From Serratia rubidaea (GTDB lineage Bacteria > Pseudomonadota > Gammaproteobacteria > Enterobacterales > Enterobacteriaceae), in contig LR590463.1 of NCBI GenBank assembly GCA_901472405.1, positions 62,001 through 126,000 of the forward strand: 64,000 bases of DNA, in the 5' to 3' direction. The notes under the pieces were generated by a model. That model did no database searches. It worked only from the letters and a program-made list of their open reading frames with translations, and was not told the origin of the DNA. Positions 10,114 through 18,024 of this stretch are shown in pieces. A program made the position numbers and the translations under genes. Within the stretch, counting starts at the first letter, position 1. Each line of letters begins with the position of its first letter.

Positions 10114-11076
10114 TTAAGGCGCGCTGAAAATCAGCGTTGCCGAGCCGGAGAGCGGGCCGGTGGCGATGCTGGTATAGGGCACGTTGTTTTTTACCGGCAC
10201 AAAGGTCAGGGTGTCGCTGCCCATGCCGTTGACGATCCGGGTGCGGAACGCGTTGTTGGGTTTGACCACCGCGTTGTTGTACACCATGGCGACGCCCACG
10301 TTGGCGTTGCTGGTCTTGATATAGTCCGGGGAAAAGCCGGCGGCGTCGCTGACCAGCCGGATCAGCACATCCTGCGTGGCGCTGTGATCGTCGCACTGAT
10401 AGCTGAGCGCCTTATCCTGTTTGATCTGCGCATCCGCAACGTTCTGCGTCAGAAAGTCCTGACGGATCTGATTAAAGTCGACGTTAATCTGCCGGCCGTT
10501 GTTAATGGTGCAGCTGGTGGTGACGAAGTAGGCGTCGTTATCGGCAATCAGCCGCCAGCGGTAGGGGCCGCAGTTCGGGCAGCCCGGCCGGTCATTGGTC
10601 TGCCTGAAGTTGATTTGGCCGATAATATCCCCTTTGTTGATTTTAATATCCGGGGTGGGGAAACGGCTCAGCACGATATACACCTGGATCTTTACCGTCT
10701 GCTGGTTCAGGTTGGTCAGCGTCATCACGCTGATGCCCGCCTGCACCGGAGAGTTATAGTCGACGCCGTTAATGGTGGTGCCGCTGCCGATGCCGCCAAA
10801 AATCGCGCTGTTCATGGTTAACGCCGGGCTGTCGGTTTTCAGATAGTCGGTCCAGCTGGCCACGTCGTTTTTACAGGTGACCTGGCTGACGTTGACGATC
10901 TCGTTTTTACCGTATGACAGCTGCGGCCCGATGCGCACCCGCACATCCACGGGCGTGCTCGAGCCGCCCTGGGGAATATAGCCGCCGTCGGAGGTTCGGC
11001 AGGTAAACGCCTGCGCTTTGCCGGCCAGTAATAACGGCGCCAGGCAGCAGCATAATAAAAAGATAATTTTTTTCAC
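10114..11076 (-). CDS. Two-domain fimbrial tip adhesin
   Basis: A 320-residue protein with a signal peptide (cleavage near AQA-FTC). It is about twice the length of a pilin. An N-terminal lectin-like region of ~170 residues precedes a C-terminal pilin-like half with CTINNGRQINVDFNQI, a second cysteine (YQCDD) and a closing beta strand (GSATLIFSAP). This is the layout of FimH/MrpH-type tip adhesins. The rightward operon seems to lack an adhesin of this size, so this protein probably caps the same fimbria. It lies between the PapI-like regulator and a minor subunit. The receptor cannot be predicted. The reading frame is intact. Confidence 0.8.
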   Translation of the reverse strand: MKKIIFLLCCCLAPLLLAGKAQAFTCRTSDGGYIPQGGSSTPVDVRVRIGPQLSYGKNEIVNVSQVTCKNDVASWTDYLKTDSPALTMNSAIFGGIGSGTTINGVDYNSPVQAGISVMTLTNLNQQTVKIQVYIVLSRFPTPDIKINKGDIIGQINFRQTNDRPGCPNCGPYRWRLIADNDAYFVTTSCTINNGRQINVDFNQIRQDFLTQNVADAQIKQDKALSYQCDDHSATQDVLIRLVSDAAGFSPDYIKTSNANVGVAMVYNNAVVKPNNAFRTRIVNGMGSDTLTFVPVKNNVPYTSIATGPLSGSATLIFSAP

Positions 11077-11100
11077 TGTTATATCCCAAATGTGTAGTCA

Positions 11101-11421
11101 TTAAAGCGCGCGCGCGCCGTGTTGCGGCAGACGGCAACCATCCTTTTGTTGCTCAGCGGCGGCGGGATACCATCTCAGCGAGTTTTTTACCGATCCGTGG
11201 CTGACAATGGCGTCGCCATTGGCGACCATTTCCAGTAATAAGTTTCTGGCTCGATACACGCCTTCATTTATATATTCCGCCAGTTGTCGGGTAGATAGCC
11301 ATTCATGCTGGGGAGGTAGTTCTTTCTCCTGGGTTAACGGGGGAGACAAAGTTAATAATGCGTGCAGCAGCCGCTGTTTTAGCTGCCGTATTTCCTTCTT
11401 TTTGGGCGATAACACTTCCAT
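11101..11421 (-). CDS. PapI/FaeA-like fimbrial regulator
   Basis: A 106-residue basic protein. Residues ~43-90 resemble the winged helix of PapI/FaeA regulators: LSTRQLAEYI for the first helices, YRARNLLLEMVANGDAIV for the recognition region, and a wing ending LRWYP. PapI in uropathogenic E. coli works with Lrp and Dam methylation at GATC sites to switch pap fimbriae on and off. Here the gene is divergent from the pilin gene, and the 780-base gap between them contains two ACGATC motifs. It has an N-terminal extension of ~40 residues compared with PapI. Assignment rests on motif resemblance only. Confidence 0.65.
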   Translation of the reverse strand: MEVLSPKKKEIRQLKQRLLHALLTLSPPLTQEKELPPQHEWLSTRQLAEYINEGVYRARNLLLEMVANGDAIVSHGSVKNSLRWYPAAAEQQKDGCRLPQHGARAL

Positions 11422-12200
11422 AGTATCTCCTCGGACTTCTTTATAGCCTTACCCGGGTACGGTGGTGTTTATCTATATGCTGTGTAGACCCGTTATACTG
11501 CAAATTGCAGGCGTATTGGTTGCGTTCAGTCACCCGAACCACTGACCGGAGTAAGTTCATCGGGATGCCTTCCCTTATCGCCTTCCTGCAACGTGAATTA
11601 TTTAGGGCGTATAGGATAAAACCCAGTTAAAGCAAAAGATTAACGGTATTGCATGGCGGTTATATACGGCGTTAACGATCGCGTCACGACGGGTCCAGGA
11701 CCCGCTTTCAGCATCAGATAAAGCCAATTTTTGGTTTATTATATTCAAAACAGCCACATTTTAGATCTCATTGTTCGCAAAACAATAAAAAACAGGATAT
11801 TCATCTGGTTTTATATAATTTACGATCTATGGCGCTAAAAATAACAATAATTTTACCGGTTAAAGGAAAGATATTGCGAATATTGTGGCTGAACTAAAAA
11901 ACACTTTTTTTAATGAGGGCTATTTGCCAGAATATCTCTCACCAGCCATAAGGGACTGCCGGGTAAAATTGAATGGTTATTTAATGTGATTTTTATCGAA
12001 TCACAGCGGGTTTCCTGTGCTTTTTTACTTTTGCCGCAGCGGTAAGTTTTACCATCATACCTTTGGTTTAGGTACGTTTAACGATTCACAAAGTGCTAAA
12101 GAATAAGCTCGCGTTATTTATCTGCGGATAAATATCCGCTGCGCGTCGTTCTTTATTTATTGGATATACGCATTCTCTTCTTATAAGGAATATAGGTTCT
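11422..12200. promoter_or_regulatory. Fimbrial switch-like intergenic region with three GATC sites
   Basis: 779 bases, AT-rich compared with both flanks, between the PapI-like gene and the pilin. It contains exactly three GATC sites: 11677-11680 (in ACGATC), 11764-11767 (AGATCT) and 11824-11827 (in ACGATC). ACGATC is the sequence reported to be preferred by the PapI-Lrp complex in pap. The outer sites are 147 bases apart, against about 102 in pap. Flanking T-rich stretches could be Lrp sites. I see no invertible element and no coding sequence. Confidence 0.55.
12117..12139 (+). promoter_or_regulatory. Overlapping alternative hairpins upstream of the pilin gene
   Basis: Two mutually exclusive stems share bases. 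TTTATC (12117-12122) pairs with GATAAA (12127-12132). GCGGATA (12124-12130) pairs with TATCCGC (12133-12139). They lie about 60 bases before the pilin ATG, probably in the leader RNA. Confidence 0.4.
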
Positions 12201-12722
12201 ATGAAACTTAACAAAATCATGCTGGCCGCGGTGATGGCATTTGGCGCAACCTCTTTCGCTCAGGCTGCCGATCAGGGACACGGTAAAGTTAACTTTATTG
12301 GTTCCATCATCGATGCGCCTTGTTCTATCGCCCCTGAATCTATCGACCAGACCGTCGATCTGGGCCAGGTATCCAACGTGGCGCTGAAAAACGGCGGTTC
12401 TTCTAACCCGCGCTCATTCGATATCAAGCTGGAGCAGTGTGATACCACCACGCTGAAGAGCGTCAGCACCACCTTTACCGGTTCGGCTTCACCGACCAAT
12501 AAAGACCTGCTGGGCATCACGGGCACCGCCAGCGGCGCCGGCGTTGCCATCACCTACGGCGGCCAGCCGGTTAAGCTGGGTACGGCCACCACCGCGCAGA
12601 ACCTGAATGAAGGCAGCAACACCCTGCGCTTTGCCGCCTACCTGCAGGGCGAAGGCGCTTCCGCCGCCGTAGTGCCGGGTGACTTCACCGCCGTGGCCGA
12701 TTTCACCCTGGCTTACCAGTAA
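12201..12722 (+). CDS. Major fimbrial subunit (pilin)
   Basis: The main shaft protein, 173 residues. The signal peptide ends at SFAQA (residue ~22). The mature chain has the N-terminal donor strand (GKVNFIGSI), paired cysteines (APCSIAP and LEQCDT, ~36 apart) and the C-terminal strand with penultimate tyrosine (FTLAYQ). It resembles MrpA/PapA-type pilins. AAGGAA precedes the ATG. Being first in the operon fits its need for the highest expression. Control probably comes from the long upstream region and the divergent PapI-like protein. A surface segment, EGASAAVVPGD, near the C-terminus is Ala/Ser/Pro-containing. Confidence 0.93.
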   Translation: MKLNKIMLAAVMAFGATSFAQAADQGHGKVNFIGSIIDAPCSIAPESIDQTVDLGQVSNVALKNGGSSNPRSFDIKLEQCDTTTLKSVSTTFTGSASPTNKDLLGITGTASGAGVAITYGGQPVKLGTATTAQNLNEGSNTLRFAAYLQGEGASAAVVPGDFTAVADFTLAYQ

Positions 12723-12792
12723 GCCATAGCGTCGCCGGGCGTGTGCGCGGTTGCGCCGTGCCCGGCCGTTTCCCCGTCAAAGGAATGCCGCG

Positions 12793-13338
12793 ATGTTGTC
12801 ACACTGGAACCAGACCGGCGCGCTCGCTCTGCTGGCCGGCTGCGCGCTGTTTTCCGCCACGGGCCGCGCCGCGCCTGCCGCGCAGGGGTGGGGCCAGGTC
12901 AGTATGCACGGCGCCATTATCGATACCGCCTGCGCGATTGCCGCCGGCAGCCGCGATCAGACCATCGATATGGAGACGGTCCCGCTGGGGCAGATTGTGC
13001 GCGACGGCCGGGGAATGACGAAAACGTTCAGTATCGAATTGGTCAATTGCGTACTAGAGCGGCCGGGCAATAAACCCGACTGGAAGTTTTTTCAGGTGAC
13101 GTTCGACGGCCATGCGGACGGCGCGCTATTCGGCGTGCAGGGCGAGGCCCGCGGCGTCGCATTAAAAATTGATGACGGCAACGGCAAAAGGGTCATCCCC
13201 GGAGAACCTCTGGCGCAGGAAAGCGTTACGCCGGGCAACCGCGTGCTGCGTTATTCCATGACGTTAATGCCCAATCACCAGCCGCTGAAGGCGGGAGCAT
13301 ATTTTTCCACGGTGCGTTTTAAGCTGGATTATTTCTGA
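12793..13338 (+). CDS. Fimbrial minor subunit
   Basis: A 181-residue exported pilin-like protein, second in the operon. The start at 12793 is chosen because AAAGGA lies ~10 bases upstream; an earlier in-frame codon at 12751 lacks such a site. The signal peptide ends near GRAAPA. The mature part begins WGQVSMHGAIIDTACAI, has a second cysteine in LVNCVLE and ends FKLDYF with the penultimate tyrosine. The position before the usher suggests a terminator or anchor role (PapH/MrpB-like), but sequence alone does not settle this. Confidence 0.88.
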   Translation: MLSHWNQTGALALLAGCALFSATGRAAPAAQGWGQVSMHGAIIDTACAIAAGSRDQTIDMETVPLGQIVRDGRGMTKTFSIELVNCVLERPGNKPDWKFFQVTFDGHADGALFGVQGEARGVALKIDDGNGKRVIPGEPLAQESVTPGNRVLRYSMTLMPNHQPLKAGAYFSTVRFKLDYF

Positions 13339-13378
13339 TTTTTCGTGCTGACGGTTAATTCGTTTTGAAGGGATGTTG

Positions 13379-15922
13379 ATGATGCTTTCACCGGCAGGGA
13401 AGTTATTTCGTCTGCAAACGCTGGGGCTGTGTATTGCCCTGGCGTTTGGCAGCCCCGTAACCTGGGTTTTTGCCGCTGAAGAAATTCAGTTTAATACCGA
13501 TGTATTAGATATTAACGATCGTCAGAATATCGATCTGAGCCAGTTTACCCGCGGCGGTTACATTATGCCGGGTAATTACACCATGGCGATTCACGTGAAT
13601 AAAAACGATCTGCCAGAACAGCCGATCGCGTTTGTCGCGCCGGAAAACGATGATAAAGGCAGCGAAGCGTGTCTGCCGCTGGCATTGGTCAAACAGCTGG
13701 GGGTCAAGGAAGGGCTGGAAAAAACGCTGCGCTGGAGCCACGGCGGGCAGTGCCTGGATTTGCGCAGCCTGGCCGGCATGGAGGCGCGCGGCGATTTAAG
13801 TTCCTCATCGCTGTATCTCACTATTCCTCAGGCCTATCTGGAATACAGCTCGGAAAACTGGGACCCGCCGTCGCGCTGGGATAACGGTATTCCGGGGCTG
13901 TTGCTGGATTACAACCTCAATGCGCAAACGCAAAAGAACCTGAAGGCGGGCGGCAACGGTTACAGCCTGAGCGGCAACGGCACCGCCGGCGGCAACCTGG
14001 GCGCCTGGCGGCTGCGCGCCGACTGGCAGGCCAGCATTAACCACCAGACCGGTTCGGGCCAGGGCACCGACCGGCAGTTCGACTGGAGCCGCTATTACGC
14101 CTACCGGGCGATACCGGCGCTGCGCTCCCGCCTGACTATGGGGGAGGACTATCTCAATTCCGATCTGTTCGACAGCCTGCGCTTTACCGGCGCCAGCCTG
14201 CGATCGGACGACAATATGCTGCCGCCGAACCTGCGCGGCTACGCGCCGGAAATCAGCGGCGTGGCGAAAACCAATGCCAAGGTGGTGGTCAGCCAGCAGG
14301 GGCGCGTGCTGTATGAGACCCAGGTGGCCGCCGGCCCGTTCCTTATTCAGGATATTAACGACGCGGTATCCGGCGAGCTGGACGTGCGGGTGGAAGAACA
14401 GGACGGCAGCGTGCAGCAGTTCAAGATGAACACCGCCAGCATTCCGTATCTGACGCGGCCGGGCCGGGTGCGCTACAAGCTGGCCGCCGGCAAGCCGACG
14501 GAGTGGGGGCACCACCTGCGCGGGCCGCTGTTCGGCACCGGTGAGTTCTCCTGGGGGATCAGCAACGGCTGGTCGCTGTACGGCGGCGCCATCGGCGGCG
14601 GAGACTACAACGCGCTGTCGCTGGGGCTGGGGCGCGATCTGATGCTGCTGGGGGCGCTCTCCTTCGACGTCACCCAGTCGCGGGCCAGACTGCCGCAGGA
14701 CGGGGTCAAGAGCGGCGGCTCGTACCGCCTGAGCTATTCGAAAAACTTTGATGAGTACGACAGCCAGGTCACCTTCGCCGGCTACCGCTTCTCCCAGGAA
14801 GACTTTATGAGCATGGGCGAGTACCTGGACGCCCGCTATGAGGGGGATCGAAACGGCAAGAGCAAGGAGATGTACACCCTCTCCTTCAATAAACAGTTCC
14901 GCGATCTGGGGCTGAGCGCCTACCTCAACTACAGCCATCAGACCTATTGGGACCGGGCGGCGAACGACCGTTACAACCTGATGCTGTCGCGCTATTTCGA
15001 CCTCGGCGAGTTTAAAAACCTCAGCCTGTCGCTGTCGGCCTACCGCAACCGCTACAACGCGCGCAATGACGACGGTATGTACCTGTCGCTGTCGGTGCCG
15101 TGGGGCAGCAGCGGCACGCTCAGCTACAACACCACCATCGACCGCAACGACAACACGCACCGCGTCGGTTACTACGACCGGGTGAATGAGCACGACAACT
15201 ATCAGCTGAGCGCCGGCGCCGGACGCAGCGGGGCGACGCTCAGCGGCTACTACAGCCATGAAGGCGATATGGCCCAGGTGAACGCCAACGCCAGCTATCA
15301 GGCCGGCCGCTACAGCGCCGTCGGCCTGGCCGCGCAGGGCGGAATGACGCTCACGGCGGAAGGCGGGGCGCTGCACCGCATCGCGACGCCGGGCGGCACC
15401 CGGCTGCTGCTGGATACCGACGGCGTGGCCGACGTGCCGGTGCGCGGCTACGGCAGCACGGTGGCGACCAACCGCTTTGGTCAGGCCGTGGTGACGGACG
15501 TCAACAGCTATTACCGCAACAAGGCCAGCATCGACCTTAACGCGCTGGGAGACAAGGTAGAGGCGACGCGTTCGGTGGTGCAGGCCACCCTGACCGAAGG
15601 CGCCATCGGCTACCGGCGCTTTGCGGTGATCGCCGGTGAAAAGGCGATGGCGATTATCAAACTGGCGGACGGCAGCGAGCCGCCGTTCGGCGCCACGGTG
15701 ATGAATGCGCGCAAGCAGGAAACCGGCATCGTCAACGACGGCGGCAGCGTTTACCTGTCCGGCATCAACCCGGGCGAGGCGATGACGGTGCACTGGAACG
15801 GCGCGGCGCAGTGCGAGGTGCATCTGCCGGCGCCGCTGCCGGCCGATATGTTGATGAATAACCTGCTGCTGCCTTGCCGCCCCGTCGGCGCAGGCGGCCA
15901 GGAGATCCCCCCGACCCGATGA
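13379..15922 (+). CDS. Outer-membrane fimbrial usher
   Basis: Outer-membrane assembly platform of the PapC/FimD family, about 847 residues and intact. A signal peptide ends at VFAAE. The N-terminal chaperone-binding domain starts IQFNTDVLDINDRQNIDLS; a 24-strand barrel region with plug follows; two C-terminal domains end CRPVGAGGQEIPPTR, with a conserved cysteine pair (AQCEVHL and LLLPCRP). GAAGGGA at 13367-13373 is too close to the first ATG (13373), so the ATG at 13379 or 13382 is the likely start. It resembles the P-fimbrial (pi) type by memory of PapC/MrpC sequences. Confidence 0.95.
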   Translation: MMLSPAGKLFRLQTLGLCIALAFGSPVTWVFAAEEIQFNTDVLDINDRQNIDLSQFTRGGYIMPGNYTMAIHVNKNDLPEQPIAFVAPENDDKGSEACLPLALVKQLGVKEGLEKTLRWSHGGQCLDLRSLAGMEARGDLSSSSLYLTIPQAYLEYSSENWDPPSRWDNGIPGLLLDYNLNAQTQKNLKAGGNGYSLSGNGTAGGNLGAWRLRADWQASINHQTGSGQGTDRQFDWSRYYAYRAIPALRSRLTMGEDYLNSDLFDSLRFTGASLRSDDNMLPPNLRGYAPEISGVAKTNAKVVVSQQGRVLYETQVAAGPFLIQDINDAVSGELDVRVEEQDGSVQQFKMNTASIPYLTRPGRVRYKLAAGKPTEWGHHLRGPLFGTGEFSWGISNGWSLYGGAIGGGDYNALSLGLGRDLMLLGALSFDVTQSRARLPQDGVKSGGSYRLSYSKNFDEYDSQVTFAGYRFSQEDFMSMGEYLDARYEGDRNGKSKEMYTLSFNKQFRDLGLSAYLNYSHQTYWDRAANDRYNLMLSRYFDLGEFKNLSLSLSAYRNRYNARNDDGMYLSLSVPWGSSGTLSYNTTIDRNDNTHRVGYYDRVNEHDNYQLSAGAGRSGATLSGYYSHEGDMAQVNANASYQAGRYSAVGLAAQGGMTLTAEGGALHRIATPGGTRLLLDTDGVADVPVRGYGSTVATNRFGQAVVTDVNSYYRNKASIDLNALGDKVEATRSVVQATLTEGAIGYRRFAVIAGEKAMAIIKLADGSEPPFGATVMNARKQETGIVNDGGSVYLSGINPGEAMTVHWNGAAQCEVHLPAPLPADMLMNNLLLPCRPVGAGGQEIPPTR

Positions 15923-15969
15923 CCAGACCGGCGCTGCGGCGCACGGTCACCGATAACGGACTGATAACT

Positions 15970-16740
15970 GTGAAAACAATGCGTAACCAGACTCAAACCA
16001 GACTGAACATCGCCGTATTGGGCGCGCCGCTGGCCTTTGCCGCGCTGCTGACGGCCGCACCGGCGCAGGGCGCGATTGCGCTGGATCGCACGCGGGTGAT
16101 TTTTGACGGCGACCAGAAAACGGTCAGCCTGAATATCAGCAACCAGAACAAACAGCTGCCTTATCTGGCCCAGGGCTGGATCGAGGATGAGCAGGGCAAC
16201 AAGATCCAGTCGCCGTTTACGGTGCTGCCGCCGGTGCAGCGGGTGGAACCGGGCAAACCCAGCCAGGTGAAGATTCAGGCGCTGCCGGCGGCCAAACTGC
16301 TGCCGCAGGACCGCGAAACGCTCTACTACTTCAACCTGCGGGAGATACCGCCGCGCAGCAACAAGCCGAACACCCTGCAGATCGCGCTGCAGACGCGGAT
16401 CAAAATGTTCTACCGCCCGGCGGCCGTCGCGCCGCAGAAGAATGCGGAACCCAGCCAGCAGTCGCTGACGCTGACCCGCCAGGGCGATAAGTATGTGGTG
16501 AACAACCCGACCCCTTACTACGTGACGCTGGTGGACGGCGCGGCGCGCAAGGGCGGCAAGAGCATCGCCGGTTTTGAGCCGGTGATGGTGGCGCCGAAGG
16601 GCAGCGCGCCTCTCGGCGTGTCCGCCGCGGCGATCGGCACCGGCCCGGTGCTGACCTATATCAATGACTATGGCGGCCGTCCGCAGCTGGTCTTTCGCTG
16701 TACGGGCAATCTGTGCCTGACGGTGGCTGACAAGCGCTAA
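15970..16740 (+). CDS. Periplasmic fimbrial chaperone
   Basis: PapD-type chaperone of about 256 residues that folds pilus subunits by donor-strand complementation. The start is GTG 15970 or ATG 15979, since the N-terminus from there gives a signal peptide ending PAQGA. Domain 1 starts IALDRTRVIFDGDQKTVSLNI. The family motif YYFNLREIPPRS and the conserved basic and hydrophobic G1 strand (LQIALQTRIKMFYRP) are present. Domain 2 carries NPTPYYVTLV and two cysteines near the end (FRCTGNLCL). It follows the usher by 47 bases. Confidence 0.93.
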   Translation: MKTMRNQTQTRLNIAVLGAPLAFAALLTAAPAQGAIALDRTRVIFDGDQKTVSLNISNQNKQLPYLAQGWIEDEQGNKIQSPFTVLPPVQRVEPGKPSQVKIQALPAAKLLPQDRETLYYFNLREIPPRSNKPNTLQIALQTRIKMFYRPAAVAPQKNAEPSQQSLTLTRQGDKYVVNNPTPYYVTLVDGAARKGGKSIAGFEPVMVAPKGSAPLGVSAAAIGTGPVLTYINDYGGRPQLVFRCTGNLCLTVADKR

Positions 16741-16763
16741 TCAACACAGCGGAGACAATAACG

Positions 16764-17420
16764 ATGCGACGCAAGAGCCAGAAGTTGTCCGGCCGGGCTT
16801 TTATCCGTTACCAGCGGCGGCTGATTGGCCTGACGGTGGCGGCGGCGATGATGCTGCCGCTGACGGCGGGCGTGGTGGTGATGCTGATGCCCCCGGCGCA
16901 GGCGGTGGATAACTGGGACGTCGAAGGGGCCAACGGCGTGCTGCACGTGCGCGGCGCGCTGAGTGAAAGCGCCTGCAGCCTGGAGATGGCGACGGCGCGG
17001 CAGGAGGTGTGGCTGGGCGAGTTGGGCAGCGCCGGTTTCCAGCAGCCGGGCGACCGGGGGACGCCGGTCGCTTTTCAGTTGCGGCTGAAGGACTGCCTGC
17101 GCGCGCCGGCCAGCAACCGCGACCCGTGGGGCGGCGCGCTGGCCTGGAGCGGCAGCCAGCCGGCGGTGTCGGTCAGTTTTACCGCGCCCGCCGATGCGGA
17201 CGCGCCGTCGTTGATTCGGGTGAGCGGCGTCAGCGGGCTGGCGCTGCGGCTGGCGGACAGCGCCGGCGCGCCGGTCAGGCTGGGAGCGCGCAACGCGCCA
17301 AGGCTGCTGACGCCGGGGCAGAACACGCTGACCTACACCATCACGCCGGTGCGTACCCCGGCGACGCTGGGCGTCGGCGCCTATCGCGCCACCATCGATT
17401 TTCGCCTGTATTACGACTGA
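16764..17420 (+). CDS. Fimbrial minor subunit
   Basis: A 218-residue pilin-like protein with a long basic N-terminal region before the hydrophobic export signal (cleavage near AQA-VDN, residue ~48). The cysteines in ESACSLEM and LKDCLRA, the beta-rich centre and the end DFRLYYD fit a chaperone-usher subunit. It lies 23 bases after the chaperone, the usual position of PapF/PapK or MrpE/F-like tip-fibrillum subunits. The long n-region of the signal is unusual. Confidence 0.85.
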   Translation: MRRKSQKLSGRAFIRYQRRLIGLTVAAAMMLPLTAGVVVMLMPPAQAVDNWDVEGANGVLHVRGALSESACSLEMATARQEVWLGELGSAGFQQPGDRGTPVAFQLRLKDCLRAPASNRDPWGGALAWSGSQPAVSVSFTAPADADAPSLIRVSGVSGLALRLADSAGAPVRLGARNAPRLLTPGQNTLTYTITPVRTPATLGVGAYRATIDFRLYYD

Positions 17421-17472
17421 TGCACATCATGCGTAAGGCGGTGTGGCGCTATGCCAATTCAGGGAGGCGTTT

Positions 17473-18024
17473 ATGAGTACAAGCGTGGGCAAACGGCGCG
17501 GCGCGCTGCTGGCGGCCGGCGTGCTGATGCTGGGCGGGCTGGCGGCCCGGCCGGCGGCGGCGGATGAGAACATGCGGTTTGAGGGCACGCTGGTGGCGGA
17601 GCCTTGCGTCATTCCGCCGGGGGAGGAGCTGATCCGGCTCGACTTCGGCACCATTGTCGACAAGTACCTGTATCTGAACGGCCGTACGCTCAGCCAGACC
17701 TTCTCTCTGCATCTGGCGGAGTGCGATCTTAGCCTGGGCAATACGGTGGCGGTGACCTTCAGCGGCGCCGAGAACGCCAGGCTGCCGGGGCTGCTGGCGC
17801 TGGACGGCGGCAGCAGCGCCTCCGGCGTCGCCATCGGGCTGGAAAACCTCGACGGCACGGCGCTGCCGCTGAATAACGCCAGTAAAAAATATCGCCTGGC
17901 GGCGGGCAGCAACCTGATTGCGCTGCAAGCCTATGTGCGCGGCGAACCGCAGGCGATTGCCGACAAAACCATCGGACGCGGGGAATTCAGTGCAACGGCC
18001 ACGTTCAGTCTGGAATACGAATAA
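17473..18024 (+). CDS. Fimbrial minor subunit
   Basis: A 183-residue subunit. AGGGAGG (17461-17467) decides the ATG at 17473. A signal peptide ends near RPAAA-DEN. The mature chain has VAEPCVIP, a second cysteine in LAECDLS, and ends FSLEYE with a penultimate tyrosine. Residues ~116-124 (LDGGSSASG) form a small Ser/Gly/Ala-rich loop. The gene overlaps the next one by 35 bases, tying the glycosyltransferase-like genes to fimbrial expression. Confidence 0.87.
   Translation: MSTSVGKRRGALLAAGVLMLGGLAARPAAADENMRFEGTLVAEPCVIPPGEELIRLDFGTIVDKYLYLNGRTLSQTFSLHLAECDLSLGNTVAVTFSGAENARLPGLLALDGGSSASGVAIGLENLDGTALPLNNASKKYRLAAGSNLIALQAYVRGEPQAIADKTIGRGEFSATATFSLEYE

Noticed and set aside
11985..12005. 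TGTGA and TCACA half-sites upstream of the pilin
   Set aside because: Spacer is 11 bases where CRP needs 6, so not a canonical CRP site.
11422..12200. Invertible fim-type promoter switch
   Set aside because: No matching inverted repeats at a suitable distance and no FimB/FimE-like recombinase in the locus.
13805..15823. 672-residue open frame on the reverse strand
   Set aside because: It is a shadow of the intact usher gene; its composition is the Arg/Ala/His-rich pattern of antisense GC-rich frames, with no domain.
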